NCBI RefSeq assembly: GCF_003336245.1
Contig: NZ_QPHM01000001.1
Location: forward strand, 2,484,113-2,548,112
DNA from: Haloplanus salinus
GTDB taxonomy: Archaea > Halobacteriota > Halobacteria > Halobacteriales > Haloferacaceae
Direction of reading: 5' to 3'
Length of the DNA: 64,000 nucleotides
The notes below the pieces were generated by a model. The model worked only from the letters and a program-made list of their open reading frames with translations. It was not told where the DNA came from and did not search any database. Position numbers and translations under genes: made by a program. Shown here in pieces: positions 44,509 to 54,500 of this stretch. How positions within the stretch are numbered: position 1 is the stretch's first letter; every line of letters starts with the position of its first letter.

Positions 44509-45134
44509 ATGGTTCCACGGACCAGGTCGCCGGCGCGGTGTTTCGCGCTCACCCAGCGCGGACACGACGACGTGCAGCGAGCCGTCGTGGACGCCTACGC
44601 GGCGGTCGACGAGGTGCCGGATCGAGCGGGGCTCTCCCGGACGATGTTCGCCGAACTGCTCGACGCGCTCGACCGGCATCTGGACAGCGAGCAGCAGGTG
44701 GACGTCCTCACCGCAGCCGTCGGGGGGTTGGTCGACCGGCTCACGACGGTCATCGACGCCGCACCGATCGCCATCCGTGCGGTCGACGGCGACGGCGTCG
44801 TCCGGCTGTGGAATCCGGCGGCCGAGCGAACCTTCGACCGCGATTCGTCGATGATCGGGCCGAACACAACGACGGTGCCCGTCCTCGCGTGGCGGTCGAC
44901 GTCGCGCTGCCTACGACCGCGGAGGGCCGCGTCTCGATTCGCATCGCCGACGACGGCCCGGGCCTCCCGCCGGTCGAGCGACGGGTGCTCCGGACCGCAG
45001 AGGAGACACAGCTCACCCACAGCACCGGGCTTGGACTGTGGCTCACCAACTGGATCGTCCGTGCGTCGAGCGGCCGGATCGACGTGGCGTCCGACGACGG
45101 GGCGACCGTCGTGATCGAACTCCCGACCCCGTAG
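44509..45134 (+). pseudogene. PAS/histidine-kinase remnant with internal deletion
   Basis: From 44509 the frame gives a helical N-terminus and the start of a PAS domain (APIAIRAVDGDGVVRLWNPAAE) to about 44865. The rest of the PAS, the HisKA domain and the phospho-His are missing. Sense resumes in another frame as a HATPase: EHNDG (N-box), IADDGPGLPP (G1), GLGLWLTNWIV, to the stop at 45134. So an out-of-frame internal deletion has joined the two ends. Confidence 0.75.
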
Positions 45135-45135
45135 G

Positions 45136-45549
45136 CTACTCGACGACGACCCGTCCGACCATCCCGCCGCGCTCGTGTGGGATACAGAAGTAGCTGTACG
45201 TGCCCGGCACCTCGAACGTGTGGGCGTATCGCTGGCCGTTGGTGATCGCGCCGTGCATGCCGTCCCACGCCTCGCGGGCGGCGGCCTCGGAGTCGTAGCC
45301 GCCGGTGGCGAAGTAGTCGGCCCCCTCGGGGATGCCGTCCTCGTAGGCGGTGATCGAGTGGGCACGGGCGCTGTTGTTGTACCAGACGACCTCCTCGCCG
45401 GCGTCGACGGTGATCGTCGCGGGCTCGAACGCCACCGCGGTCATCCCCACGTCGCCGTTGGCGTCCCCCAGCGTGCCGACGGCGGTACAGCCGGCGGTGC
45501 CCGTGGCGACCGCCGCTCCCAGCGTCGTGAGCATCCGGCGTCTGCGCAT
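45136..45549 (-). CDS. Halocyanin-like blue copper lipoprotein
   Basis: A 137-residue exported protein. It has a Tat-type signal (MRRRRMLTTLG) and lipobox TAGC. Copper ligands fit one cupredoxin site: His in ARAHSIT, then C-x2-H-x4-M as CIPHERGGM. It would carry electrons at the outer face of the membrane. Confidence 0.9.
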   Translation of the reverse strand: MRRRRMLTTLGAAVATGTAGCTAVGTLGDANGDVGMTAVAFEPATITVDAGEEVVWYNNSARAHSITAYEDGIPEGADYFATGGYDSEAAAREAWDGMHGAITNGQRYAHTFEVPGTYSYFCIPHERGGMVGRVVVE

Positions 45550-45698
45550 ACGCGCGTCTCAGGGATGGACGGATAAATGCGGCGTGGTTCGGCGGTCGAA
45601 ACGGGTGCCTACCGCCATCGGGACCCCGGAACGGCGTCGGGTCCGATCGATGGCCGGCAGTATAAAGACGTAAATCCCCAGTGACAGAGTGAGCGATT

Positions 45699-46376
45699 AT
45701 GCAACCGCGGTTCGTGGGGCGACTGGGTCTCGCGGACGCCGTCACGGTCAGCAACGCGATGCTCGGCTTCTTGGCGGCGTTCGTCGCAACCCGCGACGCT
45801 GGGCTCGCCGCCCGTATCGTCCTGCTCGCGGCCGTCATGGACGGACTCGACGGCGTCATCGCCCGCAAGCGCGGCGGGACGCTCGCCGGTCCCTACCTCG
45901 ACTCGCTCGCGGACGTGGCCTCCTTCGGCGTCGCGCCCGCCCTCCTCGTCACGTCCCGGGCGGCCGACGCGTGGTCGTGGGGGGCCGATCCGCTTGCGCT
46001 CGGCCTCGCGCTTCTCGTGCCCGCGGTTTACGTCGCCATGGCGGTCACCCGCCTCGGTCTCTACACTGCCTACGACAGCGACGCCGCCGAGACCAAGGGC
46101 GTGCCGTCGACGCTCGCGGCGACGGTGCTGTCGGCGGGCGTCCTCGCGGGGTTCGTCGGTCCGGCGCTTCTCGTCGCTCTCTCGGGACTGCTCGCGGGAC
46201 TCATGGTGACACGGATCACGTACCCGGATCTCCACCCGCAGGACGCCCTCGTGATGGGGGTCGTGCAGACGCTCGCGATCCTCCTCCGCGGACGCCCCGG
46301 CGAGGCGTTCGCCTTCGCCCTGCTCTTTCTCGCGCTCGCGTACCTGTTTTTCGGGCCGCGGTTCTACTGGACGTGA
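45699..46376 (+). CDS. CDP-alcohol phosphatidyltransferase (PssA-like)
   Basis: A 225-residue membrane enzyme with the motif DGLDGVIARKRGGTLAGPYL then DSLAD, the DGxxAR(x)8Gx3Dx3D signature. About seven hydrophobic segments. Probably archaetidylserine or related polar lipid synthase; the exact head group is not certain. Confidence 0.88.
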   Translation: MQPRFVGRLGLADAVTVSNAMLGFLAAFVATRDAGLAARIVLLAAVMDGLDGVIARKRGGTLAGPYLDSLADVASFGVAPALLVTSRAADAWSWGADPLALGLALLVPAVYVAMAVTRLGLYTAYDSDAAETKGVPSTLAATVLSAGVLAGFVGPALLVALSGLLAGLMVTRITYPDLHPQDALVMGVVQTLAILLRGRPGEAFAFALLFLALAYLFFGPRFYWT

Positions 46377-46394
46377 CCGTCGGTCACGACGGCC

Positions 46395-46682
46395 CTACAT
46401 CCCCATGTCGCTCGCCTCCTCCGGGACTGGCAGGTCCGAGACGCGCACGCCGAGCAGTTCCGCCGCGTGGTCGAGCGCCATGTCGAAGCCGTAGTACTTC
46501 TCCAGTTCGTCGTCGTCGGGCGTCCGCCGGACTTTCACCATCGCGTACCCCTCGGCGTTCTGGGCGATGGCTGCCGTCCGACCGTCGCGGTCGAACGTGA
46601 GCACGCGTTCCTCTCCGGTTTCGTAGTAGCGGGCAGTGACACCGCCTTCCGTCACCGTCTCGCTATCGTCTGATCCAGTCAC
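46395..46682 (-). CDS. Small acidic protein, function unknown
   Basis: A 95-residue protein (VTARYYETGEERVLTFDRDG; EKYYGFDMALDHAAELLGV). Likely start is GTG at 46682. It follows the acyl-CoA dehydrogenase gene on the same strand after 38 bases. The pattern is typical of conserved haloarchaeal small proteins; family not recognised with certainty. Confidence 0.65.
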   Translation of the reverse strand: MTGSDDSETVTEGGVTARYYETGEERVLTFDRDGRTAAIAQNAEGYAMVKVRRTPDDDELEKYYGFDMALDHAAELLGVRVSDLPVPEEASDMGM

Positions 46683-46720
46683 ACGGTTCCGTGAGGACGC
46701 CGGGAAGTCGAACCTTCCGG

Positions 46721-47860
46721 TTAGCACACTTCGTCCGCGATGGTGTTGCGGAGCACCTCGCTCGTCCCCTCGTAAATCTCGTTGAGCTTCGCGTCACGGT
46801 AGAATCGCTCGACCGGGAAGTCCTTCGTGTAGCCGTAGCCGCCGTGGATCTGGATGGCCTCGTTCGCCACCTCCCGACTCACCTCGCTGGCGTAGAGCTT
46901 TGCCTGTGCGGCCTCTTTGACGAACCGCTTCCCGTTCATCTTACGGTCGGCGGCGTAATGCATCAGGAGGCGCGCCGTCTCGACTTTCGTGTCCATGTCG
47001 GCGAGTTTGTGGCCGACGGCTTGGAAGTCGCCGATGGGTTGGCCGAACTGTTCGCGCTCGTTCGCGTATGCGATGGCCTCGTCGAGGGCCGCCTGCGCGA
47101 TGCCGACGCCTCGGGCCGCGATGGTGATGCGTCCGGTGTTGAGCGTCTTCAGCGCCTGCACGAAGCCGTCGCCCTCGTCGCCGAGGCGGCGGCCCGCCGG
47201 GATCCTGAGGTCGGAGAATCGGAGTTCGGCGGTCGGACAGCCCTTATCGCCCAACTTCTTCTCGGTCCCCTCGACGTAGAAGCCGTCGTCCTCGCCGGGC
47301 CGGACGACGAACGACGAGATGCCCTTTCCGCCCGCGTCGGGGTCCGTTTTGGCGAACAGGACGACCGTGTCGGCGACCGAGCCGTTCGAGATCCAGAGCT
47401 TCTCGCCGTCGATCACGTACTCGTCGCCGTTGCGAATGGCCGTCGTCTCCATGGCGGGCACGTCGCTCCCCGCCCCGGCCTCCGAGAGCGCGAAGGCCCC
47501 GATGTCCGTGCCCTCGTTCAGCGGCGTCAGGAATCGCTCCTTCTGGGCCTCGCCGGCGAACGAATCCAGCATCCCGCCAGCGAGGCTGGTGTGCGCGGCG
47601 ACGATGGTGCCGAGGCCGCCGCTCCCTCGGCTGATTTCGGCGAGCGCGGCCGCGTAGGCGTGGTAGTCGAGGCCGACACCGCCGTACTCCTCGTCGAAGG
47701 GCATCCCCATGAGCCCGAGGGCGGCCATGTCGTCGATCAGGCCACGGGGGAACTCGTCGGCGTCGTCAATGTCGCCGGCGACGGGGACGATCTCCTCGTC
47801 GACGAACTCGGCGACCATCTCCCGAATCTGGGAACCCTCCGTGGAGAGGCTGAAATCCAT
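46721..47860 (-). CDS. Acyl-CoA dehydrogenase
   Basis: A 379-residue flavoprotein of beta-oxidation. FAD-binding signatures are [10 protein letters not shown] and [13 protein letters not shown]; the catalytic Glu is in [11 protein letters not shown] at 47860. Chain-length specificity unknown. Confidence 0.94.
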   Translation of the reverse strand: MDFSLSTEGSQIREMVAEFVDEEIVPVAGDIDDADEFPRGLIDDMAALGLMGMPFDEEYGGVGLDYHAYAAALAEISRGSGGLGTIVAAHTSLAGGMLDSFAGEAQKERFLTPLNEGTDIGAFALSEAGAGSDVPAMETTAIRNGDEYVIDGEKLWISNGSVADTVVLFAKTDPDAGGKGISSFVVRPGEDDGFYVEGTEKKLGDKGCPTAELRFSDLRIPAGRRLGDEGDGFVQALKTLNTGRITIAARGVGIAQAALDEAIAYANEREQFGQPIGDFQAVGHKLADMDTKVETARLLMHYAADRKMNGKRFVKEAAQAKLYASEVSREVANEAIQIHGGYGYTKDFPVERFYRDAKLNEIYEGTSEVLRNTIADEVC

Positions 47861-47944
47861 ATCTGGCGTACGGTCCCCGGCGCTTATATTTCGGTCGCCC
47901 GGTCCATCGAAGGGGCTAAGTGTCCACCCTCGGACCCTGCGTAC

Positions 47945-48127
47945 ATGGCACTCGACGCGGCTGGGACGGACAAGGGAGTGGGCTTCGGCGTGCTGTTCGG
48001 CATCCTCGCGGTCGTTGGCGGGCTGGCGATGCTCGCCGCCCCCGGACAGTTGGCGAAGGCCGGCGGGTTCGCGCTCGCGGTGACGGCCGCGCTTCTCTCG
48101 GTCGTGGCGATTCAGGCGTACGCCTGA
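47945..48127 (+). CDS. DUF7525-type small membrane protein
   Basis: A 60-residue protein with two hydrophobic helices ([33 protein letters not shown]) and short N-terminal soluble part. Resembles the haloarchaeal DUF7525 family. Function unknown. Divergent from the acyl-CoA dehydrogenase gene. Confidence 0.7.
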   Translation: MALDAAGTDKGVGFGVLFGILAVVGGLAMLAAPGQLAKAGGFALAVTAALLSVVAIQAYA

Positions 48128-48276
48128 GACGGGGGGTCGTGAGACGGTGCCGGGGGTCACGGACCACCGGGAGACGGTTCCCGCCCGGGACGGCCCGTCG
48201 TCACCGACGGACGACGGCCAGTTCGTGGCAGGGCTTGAAAGAGTTAAGACGCTGAATCACCTACGGAGGGTGAACG

Positions 48277-48501
48277 ATGACCTCACTGACCGAAGAGGAA
48301 CGGCGAATCCTCGCGTACCTCCACGACAGCGTCTCCCGGGGTGAACGCTACTTCCGCGCGAAGAACATCGCCGACGCCATCGGGCTGACGGCCAAACAGG
48401 TCGGCTCCCGCCTCCCTCACCTGGCCGAGAAGTCCGAGGACGTCGAAATCGAAAAGTGGGGACGCGCACGGTCGACGACGTGGCGTGTCACGCAAGGGTG
48501 A
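48277..48501 (+). CDS. DUF7123-type winged-helix protein
   Basis: A 74-residue protein reading as a winged helix-turn-helix (EEERRILAYLHDSVSRG; KNIADAIGLTAKQVGSRLP) and ending WGRARSTTWRV. Matches the haloarchaeal DUF7123 type. Probably a DNA-binding regulator; target unknown. Confidence 0.78.
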   Translation: MTSLTEEERRILAYLHDSVSRGERYFRAKNIADAIGLTAKQVGSRLPHLAEKSEDVEIEKWGRARSTTWRVTQG

Positions 48502-48592
48502 CCGGCTTCGGCCGTCGGGGGAGACGGTCTCGCCGCACGCGACCGACCCGCCGAACCCACGGCTTTTTTACGATCCGACCGGACCACATCGT

Positions 48593-49018
48593 ATGACCGT
48601 ACGTGTCCGGCGGGCGTTCGAATTCGAGGCTCCGGCCGAACGCGTCTGGGAGTTCATCTCCGACCCTGGCAAGCGTGCCGGCGCGATCAGCGTCGTCCGC
48701 GACTACGACGTCGACGGCACCGACGCGACGTGGAAGATCGACCTCCAGTTGCCGCTCGTCGACCGCACCGCGACCGTCGAAACCGAGGACATCGAACGTG
48801 AGGAACCCCGGTACGTGAAGTTCGTCGGCAGGTCGTCGGTGATGCGCGTCACCGGCGAACACCGCATCGAGGACACCGAGACGGGCTGTCGCCTCCACAA
48901 CGAGTTCGTCGTCGACGGCCGCCTCCCCGGCGTCGAACGATTCTTCAAGAAACGCCTCGACGCCGAACTCGACAACCTCGAAACGGCGCTCAGACGCGAC
49001 CTCGAACTGCCGGCATGA
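48593..49018 (+). CDS. SRPBCC family protein
   Basis: A 141-residue START/Bet v1-fold protein (RRAFEFEAPAERVWEFISDP) with C-terminal helix. Ligand unknown. ATG at 48593; the stop overlaps the next ATG (ATGA), so it is coupled to the nitrilase-family gene. Confidence 0.85.
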   Translation: MTVRVRRAFEFEAPAERVWEFISDPGKRAGAISVVRDYDVDGTDATWKIDLQLPLVDRTATVETEDIEREEPRYVKFVGRSSVMRVTGEHRIEDTETGCRLHNEFVVDGRLPGVERFFKKRLDAELDNLETALRRDLELPA

Positions 49019-49824
49019 AGCTCGCGCTGGCCCAGCTCGACCAGACGCCCGGCGACGTGGCCGAGAACGTCGACCGCGCGGCCGCGGCCGTCGCCGACGC
49101 CGCGGCCCGCGGCGCCGACCTGGTCGTCCTCCCCGAACTGTTCACCGTCGGCTTCTTCGCGTTCGAGTCGTACGCCCGCGTGGCGGAGGGGCTGGGCGGT
49201 CCGACGTTCGATCGGCTGGCCGACGTCGCCGCCGACCACGGCGTCGGCCTCCTGGCGGGGAGCCACGTCGAGGACCTCGAAGCCAGCGCCGACGCGGGCG
49301 CCGACGTACCAGCGACCGAGGGGTTGGCCAACACCTGCGTCTTTTACGACCGCGACGGGGAGCGACGGGGCGTCTACCGCAAACACCACCTCTTCGGCTA
49401 CGAATCCGCGGAGGCGCGCCTGCTCACACCCGGCGAGCGCCTCGCGACCGTCGAGTTCGAGGGGTTCACCGTCGGCATGTCGACGTGTTACGACCTCCGG
49501 TTTCCCGAACTCTACCGCCGGCTCGCGGACCGGGGTGTGACGCTCGTCTGCGTTCCGAGCGCCTGGCCGTACCCCCGCGTCGAACACTGGACGACGCTGG
49601 CGCGGGCACGGGCCATCGAGAACCTCACGTACGTCGCGGCGACGAACGGCGCCGCCGAGTTCGAGGACGCCACCTTACTCGGCCGCTCGACCGTCTACGA
49701 TCCGTGGGGGACGACGCTCGCGAGCGCGGGCGACGATCCGACGCTCGTCGTCGCCGACCTCGATCCGGAACGGATCGAGTCGGTCCGCGGGGAGTTTCCG
49801 GCGCTGCGGGATCGGCGCGACTGA
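49015..49824 (+). CDS. Carbon-nitrogen hydrolase (nitrilase superfamily)
   Basis: A 269-residue amidase-like enzyme. The catalytic triad is visible: Glu in LVVLPELF, Lys in YRKHHLFG, Cys in MSTCYDLRFPELYR. Probably an omega-amidase-like or related amidase. Coupled to the SRPBCC gene. Confidence 0.92.
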   Translation: MKLALAQLDQTPGDVAENVDRAAAAVADAAARGADLVVLPELFTVGFFAFESYARVAEGLGGPTFDRLADVAADHGVGLLAGSHVEDLEASADAGADVPATEGLANTCVFYDRDGERRGVYRKHHLFGYESAEARLLTPGERLATVEFEGFTVGMSTCYDLRFPELYRRLADRGVTLVCVPSAWPYPRVEHWTTLARARAIENLTYVAATNGAAEFEDATLLGRSTVYDPWGTTLASAGDDPTLVVADLDPERIESVRGEFPALRDRRD

Positions 49825-50006
49825 TCGTGCCGGGGTCGGAGGGTTTATGAATCAGAGGGGGCAATAGCCCGATGCCGACGCATCGACGCTTTTCTCGTCG
49901 AGACTCGGCAACCAACAACTCCACCACGTCGTCGCTCGCCCCGGCCTCGGCCCGGATCACCTTCGCCCGGCAGGTCGATCCGGGCTTCCTTCGTCTCCTC
50001 CCGTCC

Positions 50007-50804
50007 TCACGCGGCACGCTTCTCGATTTCGCCTTTGAGCGCCGCGGCGTCGAAGCCGTGATCCGGGCGGATGTTGACGAAATCCAGGAAGTCACGCGCC
50101 GCGAGGAGTTCCTCCGCCGTGTAGGCAGTCGCCGCGGCGTCGACGGTCGCCGCCGCGCCGATGAGGGGTTCGAGCGCCGCTAGCCCGCAGGCGGCGTCGT
50201 AGGACCGCGCGTCCTCGCGGTTCGCCGAGCCGACGTTCGTCGCGTCGATGAAGTAGAGGTCGTCGTCGAGGATGAGGACGTTTTCCGCCCGGAGGTCGCC
50301 GTGTGCGAGGCCGTGGTCGTGCATCGTCCGGAGCGCCGCGAACAGTTCCGGCGCGAGTTCGCGTTCGGTCTCCCGGTCGAGTTCGTCGAGCGCGCGGAAC
50401 TCGGGGAGATATTCGAGGACGACGACGCCGAGGCCGTCGACCTCCAGCGCTTCGAGCGGTTCGGGCGCGTTCAGGCCGATGTCGCGCATCCGCTCGGTCG
50501 CCTCGAGTTCGTGTTTCGCCATGCCGTAGGGGGTCCCGAAATGCTCGAAAAAGCCCTCCGTCCCCGCGGAGAAGACGCCGAGGTTGCGTCCCGTCGTGAT
50601 GAGGGCGTGGACCAGCGAGTTCTGCTTGGAGATGACCTTCACGAACAGGTCCCCGTCGAGGACCAGCGGCGTCGAGAGCCAGTTGTCGGCGTCGAGATAC
50701 CGGACCGACGGCTCCTCGCGGCCGTACCGTGCCGCGACTTCGTCGATCACGCTGTCGAGGCGGTCGTCGTCGACCCGTCCCCGGAGGAACCGCCGAATCT
50801 CCAT
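50007..50804 (-). CDS. RIO-type serine/threonine kinase
   Basis: A 265-residue RIO1-like atypical kinase. The catalytic loop is HGDLRAENVL and the metal-binding segment FIDATNVG. An ATP-binding Lys is in GDLFVKVISK. Archaeal RIO kinases act in small-subunit maturation; this is a divergent member. The 182 bases downstream hold nothing clear. Confidence 0.88.
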   Translation of the reverse strand: MEIRRFLRGRVDDDRLDSVIDEVAARYGREEPSVRYLDADNWLSTPLVLDGDLFVKVISKQNSLVHALITTGRNLGVFSAGTEGFFEHFGTPYGMAKHELEATERMRDIGLNAPEPLEALEVDGLGVVVLEYLPEFRALDELDRETERELAPELFAALRTMHDHGLAHGDLRAENVLILDDDLYFIDATNVGSANREDARSYDAACGLAALEPLIGAAATVDAAATAYTAEELLAARDFLDFVNIRPDHGFDAAALKGEIEKRAA

Positions 50805-51028
50805 CGTTCGCCACTATGCCACCGGTGGGCATATATTATTGGTCGACCGGCGACACGAGGGCTTTCGACCCGCGCGTCCGGCCACGCCCCCCTGATCCTC
50901 GTCCCCTGCCGGATCACTGTCGGCGTCTACGCCGGCGGTCGCTCCGGCTTCGTTCGGGGACCCGTCACGTTCCCGCTCGGGGAGACGACGACGCCGACGG
51001 CTGTCAGGCCCGTGGCGCCGTCTTCTAG

Positions 51029-51691
51029 TCACTCCTCCAGCGCCGCGGACAGCGCCCGCGCTGCCCGCTCGCCGTCGCCCCGCGAGACGGATAGGCGGAC
51101 GGGGTCGTCGCCGAACCGTTCGACGACGAGCGCCGGTCGGCGCGTCCGGAGATAGCGCACGAGGAGGCCGATGGTGCCGACGACGAGGGCGACGCCGCCG
51201 ACGAGGAGAAGCGTCGTGAGAACGGCGAGTGCTCCGGCGAGCGCGTCGGTCACCGCGAGGACGCTCCCGACGGGGGCGGCCCCGGCGCCCGACGGCTCCA
51301 CCGACAGCGTCTGCCCGAGGTTCATCGCCCGGAGCGCGACGCCGCCGCCGAGGGCGGCTAGCCCGTAGACGGCGGCCCGGAGGCCCCAGCCGAGGAGTCG
51401 CTGGTCGCCCGCGGCGTCGACGGCCACGTCGCTGACGTTCGGTCGGTCGACCGCCTCGAACCGACGGCCGTCCGTGGCCGGATCGTACGCCAGCACGCGG
51501 TGGGTGGTGACGGCCGCCCAGCCGGCACCGAGTGGCGTCCGCTCCACGACCCGTTCGCCCCGATAACAGAGGGTTTCGGGGTCGTAGTCGGCCGCGCCGG
51601 GCGGCGCGGTCCGCTCCGCCCCCCCGAAGTCGATCCCCTCGCTCGCGTCCGACGTGGCCGTCCGCCCGTCGGCGCGTCCGTCCCGCTCCAT
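51029..51691 (-). CDS. Membrane protein, function unknown
   Basis: A 220-residue protein. The N-terminal domain (CYRGERVVERTPLGAGWAAVT) is PH-like; two hydrophobic helices follow (near residues 110-125 and 155-180); the C-terminus (ALVVERFGDDPVRLSVS) is soluble. Family not recognised. The gene-free stretch 50805-51028 beside it shows nothing clear. Confidence 0.65.
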   Translation of the reverse strand: MERDGRADGRTATSDASEGIDFGGAERTAPPGAADYDPETLCYRGERVVERTPLGAGWAAVTTHRVLAYDPATDGRRFEAVDRPNVSDVAVDAAGDQRLLGWGLRAAVYGLAALGGGVALRAMNLGQTLSVEPSGAGAAPVGSVLAVTDALAGALAVLTTLLLVGGVALVVGTIGLLVRYLRTRRPALVVERFGDDPVRLSVSRGDGERAARALSAALEE

Positions 51692-51801
51692 CGACAGGGT
51701 CGACGGCCGCCGTCGACCTGACGCTTTCGGCCAGCCCGATCCGGTCGATTTTAGATCCCTCCCCGGCGAGATGCGCGGTATGCTACGGGAGATACGGAAC
51801 G

Positions 51802-53310
51802 ATGAGTGATCGTGAGGACCGCGCTGGCTTCGTCTCGTACGGTATCGACGACAAGCCGCCGCTCGGGACGTCGGCGTTGCTCGGCGTCCAGCACTATCTG
51901 ACGATGGTCGGCGCTAACGTCGCCGTCCCGCTGATTCTCGCGGGGGCGCTCGGGATGCCCGAGTCGGTGATTCCGCGGTTCGTCGGCACCTTCTTCGTCG
52001 TCTCGGGGATCGCGACGCTCGCGCAGACGACGTTCGGCAACCGCTACCCCATCGTCCAGGGGGCGCCGTTCTCGATGCTGGCGCCGGCGCTCGCGGTTAT
52101 CGGCGTCGTGCAGGCGAGCAACCCGACGGGACCGGCGTGGGAAGCGGCGCTCCTGCAGCTCCAGGGCGCCATCGTCGTCGCCGCGGTAGTGGAGGTGGCG
52201 GTCGGATACTTCGGCCTGCTCGGCCGGCTTCGAACGTTCATCTCGCCGGTCATCATCGCGCCGACCATCGCGCTGATCGGCCTCGCGCTGTTCAACGCGC
52301 CGCAGGTGACGAGCGCGACGGGCAACTGGTGGCTGTTGGGGCTGACCCTCGGCCTGATCGTCCTGTTCTCACAGTATCTCGGCGACGCCTCCCGGGCGTT
52401 CAAGCTGTTTCCGGTCCTGCTCGGCGTCGTCGTCGCGTGGGTGATCGCCGCCGTCCTCTCGGTCGCAGGCGTCTACGCCCCGGGAACTTCGGGCTACGTC
52501 GACCTCGCGTCCGTCGCCGCGGCGCCGGCGATCATGCCTATCCACCCGCTCCAGTGGGGGACGCCGCGGATCGAGACCGCCTACGTCATCGGGATGCTCG
52601 CCGGCGTCGCGGCGTCGATGCTCGAATCGTTCGGCGACTACCACGCCGTCGCCCGCCTCTCGGGCGTCGGCGCCCCGAGCGAGGAGCGCATCAACCACGG
52701 CATCGGGATGGAAGGGTTGATGAACGTCTTCGCCGGCCTCATGGGCACCGGCGGCTCCACCTCCTACTCGGAGAACATCGGCGCCATCGGCCTGACCGGC
52801 GTCGCCTCGCGCTACGTCGTCCAGATCGGCGCCGCGGTGATGCTCGTGGTCGGTTTCGTCGGCTACTTCGGGCAACTGATCGCCACCATCCCGGACCCCA
52901 TCGTCGGCGGCCTCTACGTCGCCATGTTCGGACAGATCGTCGCGGTCGGCCTCTCGAACCTGGAGTACGTCGACCTCGACTCCTCGCGCAACGTCTTCGT
53001 CGTCGGCATCGCGCTCTTTGCCGGTCTCGCCATCCCGGCTTACATGGGGAACGTCGGGAGCGCCGCGGCGTTCCGCGAGGGGATGCGCGGGATCACCGTC
53101 CTCGGACCCGTCCTCGGCGCCCGCGTCGTCGCCGACACCGTCTACGTCATCGGCTCCACCGGCATGGCCGTCGGCGGCCTCGTCGCCTTCGTCCTCGACA
53201 ACACCATCGAGGGGACCCGCGAGGAACGCGGCCTCGTCGAGTGGGAGCAGGCCACCGAGGACGACACGGCCTTCGCGTCCGCGTTCGATCGGTTCCTCGC
53301 GGACGACTGA
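51802..53310 (+). CDS. NCS2 family nucleobase permease
   Basis: A 502-residue membrane protein with about 14 helices. The GVQHYLTM segment is the NCS2 signature and GTGGSTSYSENIGAIGLT the substrate-site region. Takes up uracil or xanthine/hypoxanthine, probably with protons. ATG at 51802 chosen; the upstream open frame is arginine-rich. Confidence 0.92.
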   Translation: MSDREDRAGFVSYGIDDKPPLGTSALLGVQHYLTMVGANVAVPLILAGALGMPESVIPRFVGTFFVVSGIATLAQTTFGNRYPIVQGAPFSMLAPALAVIGVVQASNPTGPAWEAALLQLQGAIVVAAVVEVAVGYFGLLGRLRTFISPVIIAPTIALIGLALFNAPQVTSATGNWWLLGLTLGLIVLFSQYLGDASRAFKLFPVLLGVVVAWVIAAVLSVAGVYAPGTSGYVDLASVAAAPAIMPIHPLQWGTPRIETAYVIGMLAGVAASMLESFGDYHAVARLSGVGAPSEERINHGIGMEGLMNVFAGLMGTGGSTSYSENIGAIGLTGVASRYVVQIGAAVMLVVGFVGYFGQLIATIPDPIVGGLYVAMFGQIVAVGLSNLEYVDLDSSRNVFVVGIALFAGLAIPAYMGNVGSAAAFREGMRGITVLGPVLGARVVADTVYVIGSTGMAVGGLVAFVLDNTIEGTREERGLVEWEQATEDDTAFASAFDRFLADD

Positions 53311-53393
53311 CCGATCCGCCTTTGCCCATCGCCCCGGTACGTAGCGACGGCCATCGGTTTTGGGGCGCCGTAAAAATCGACGAGGTCCTGTAC

Positions 53394-53411
53394 TTTTAGG
53401 CTAGCCTAAAA
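53394..53411. promoter_or_regulatory. DtxR/Idr-type operator (perfect palindrome)
   Basis: TTTTAGGCTAGCCTAAAA, an 18-base perfect palindrome one base before the ATG at 53413. It contains the TTAGG...CCTAA half-sites of DtxR/IdeR boxes, so iron control is likely. Confidence 0.75.
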
Positions 53412-53412
53412 C

Positions 53413-53718
53413 ATGCGACAGACCAGACGACGGTTACTGCAAACCACCGGCGTCGCCCTCGGCGGCGTCGGACTGGCCGGCTGTGGCGGACGGAGCGGAA
53501 CCGACGCGGACGAGTCGGCGGCGGATACGGAGACTGCGACGGACGCCGCCGACCCCGAAGACGTTGGCGACGGTGTCCTTGGCGGCGAAGCCGACGGCGA
53601 CGTCCGCCCCCGCTACAGGGGCGAGACGTCGTCCCCCCACAGCGAGAGCGCCGGGGAGCGTCGCCGTCGCCACGGATCCGACGCGTCAGGACGGAGACGC
53701 CAGCGAGGGCGACACTGA
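53413..53718 (+). pseudogene. Truncated Tat lipoprotein
   Basis: A twin-arginine lipoprotein signal (RRRLLQTTGVALGG then LAGC lipobox) followed by an acidic Asp/Thr-rich linker, then arginine-rich nonsense to the stop. The exported domain is missing. Given the operator, it may be the stump of an iron-related substrate-binding lipoprotein; that is inference. The 251 bases after it (53719-53969) hold no clear gene. Confidence 0.55.
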
Positions 53719-53969
53719 CGACGAGCGGCACCCGGAGTTCCTCGAAGACGACGTCGTCCGGACCCGTCCCGGTGCGACGGGTGAGCCGGCGGGCGAGGCG
53801 GACGGCGCCTCCGGGGGAGAGCGCGAGGACGGCGGCCGTGGCTCGCCACGCGGGGCGGGCGTCGAGTCCAGCCACGAGTCCGCCGGGCACGACTGCGAGG
53901 GGTGCCGGGACGCGACGATCGTTTCCCTCGGCCGAAAGCTTCTGGTCAGTGCCCCGCTCACGTCGCGTC

Positions 53970-54458
53970 ATGTACCGCCGTGGCCACTGGGGCGTCTCCC
54001 TGCTCGTGTTCGCACCGGTCGGCTTCGCGCTCGCCCTCCTCGGGCGCCCCGACTTCGCCGTCGTCGGTGGCGCCGCCATGCTCTGGCTGTCGACGCTCCC
54101 CGACGTGGACCACCGCCTCCCCGGCATCTCCCACCGTGGCCCCACGCACACGCTCCTTTTCGCCCTCCTCGTCGGCGTCGTCGGCGCCGGCGCGGGCGTG
54201 GGCCTCGCCTCGGTTCTCGGCGGTGACCGGACGACCCTCGTCGCCTTCGGCTTCGGGATCGGTACCTTCGGTATCCTCGCACACCTCCTCGCGGACGCGC
54301 TGACGCCCGCTGGCGTCCCCGTCCTCTGGCCGCTGTCGGGCCGGGACGTCTCCGTCTACCTCACCCGCGCCGACAACACGCTGGCGAACTACGTCCTCCT
54401 CGCGGTCGGGGTGTGTGCGACGGCCGCGGCGGGCTTTGCCGCCCTCCGAATGGCGTGA
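53970..54458 (+). CDS. Metal-dependent membrane hydrolase (YdjM/LexA-type)
   Basis: A 162-residue membrane protein of the YdjM/DUF457 family. Conserved residues: H in RRGHWG, STLPDVDHRLP, and SHRGPTHT, with a later HLLAD. These His/Asp residues form the family metal site. Four to five hydrophobic segments. Substrate unknown. Confidence 0.87.
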   Translation: MYRRGHWGVSLLVFAPVGFALALLGRPDFAVVGGAAMLWLSTLPDVDHRLPGISHRGPTHTLLFALLVGVVGAGAGVGLASVLGGDRTTLVAFGFGIGTFGILAHLLADALTPAGVPVLWPLSGRDVSVYLTRADNTLANYVLLAVGVCATAAAGFAALRMA

Positions 54459-54500
54459 GTCGGCCTGTGGCCTTTTGTTCTCGCACGGCCACGCACGCGT

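Noticed and set aside
53396-54151. 251-codon minus-strand frame over the truncated lipoprotein
   Set aside because: Reads plausibly for a short part but lacks any domain and runs into the YdjM-type gene on the other strand.
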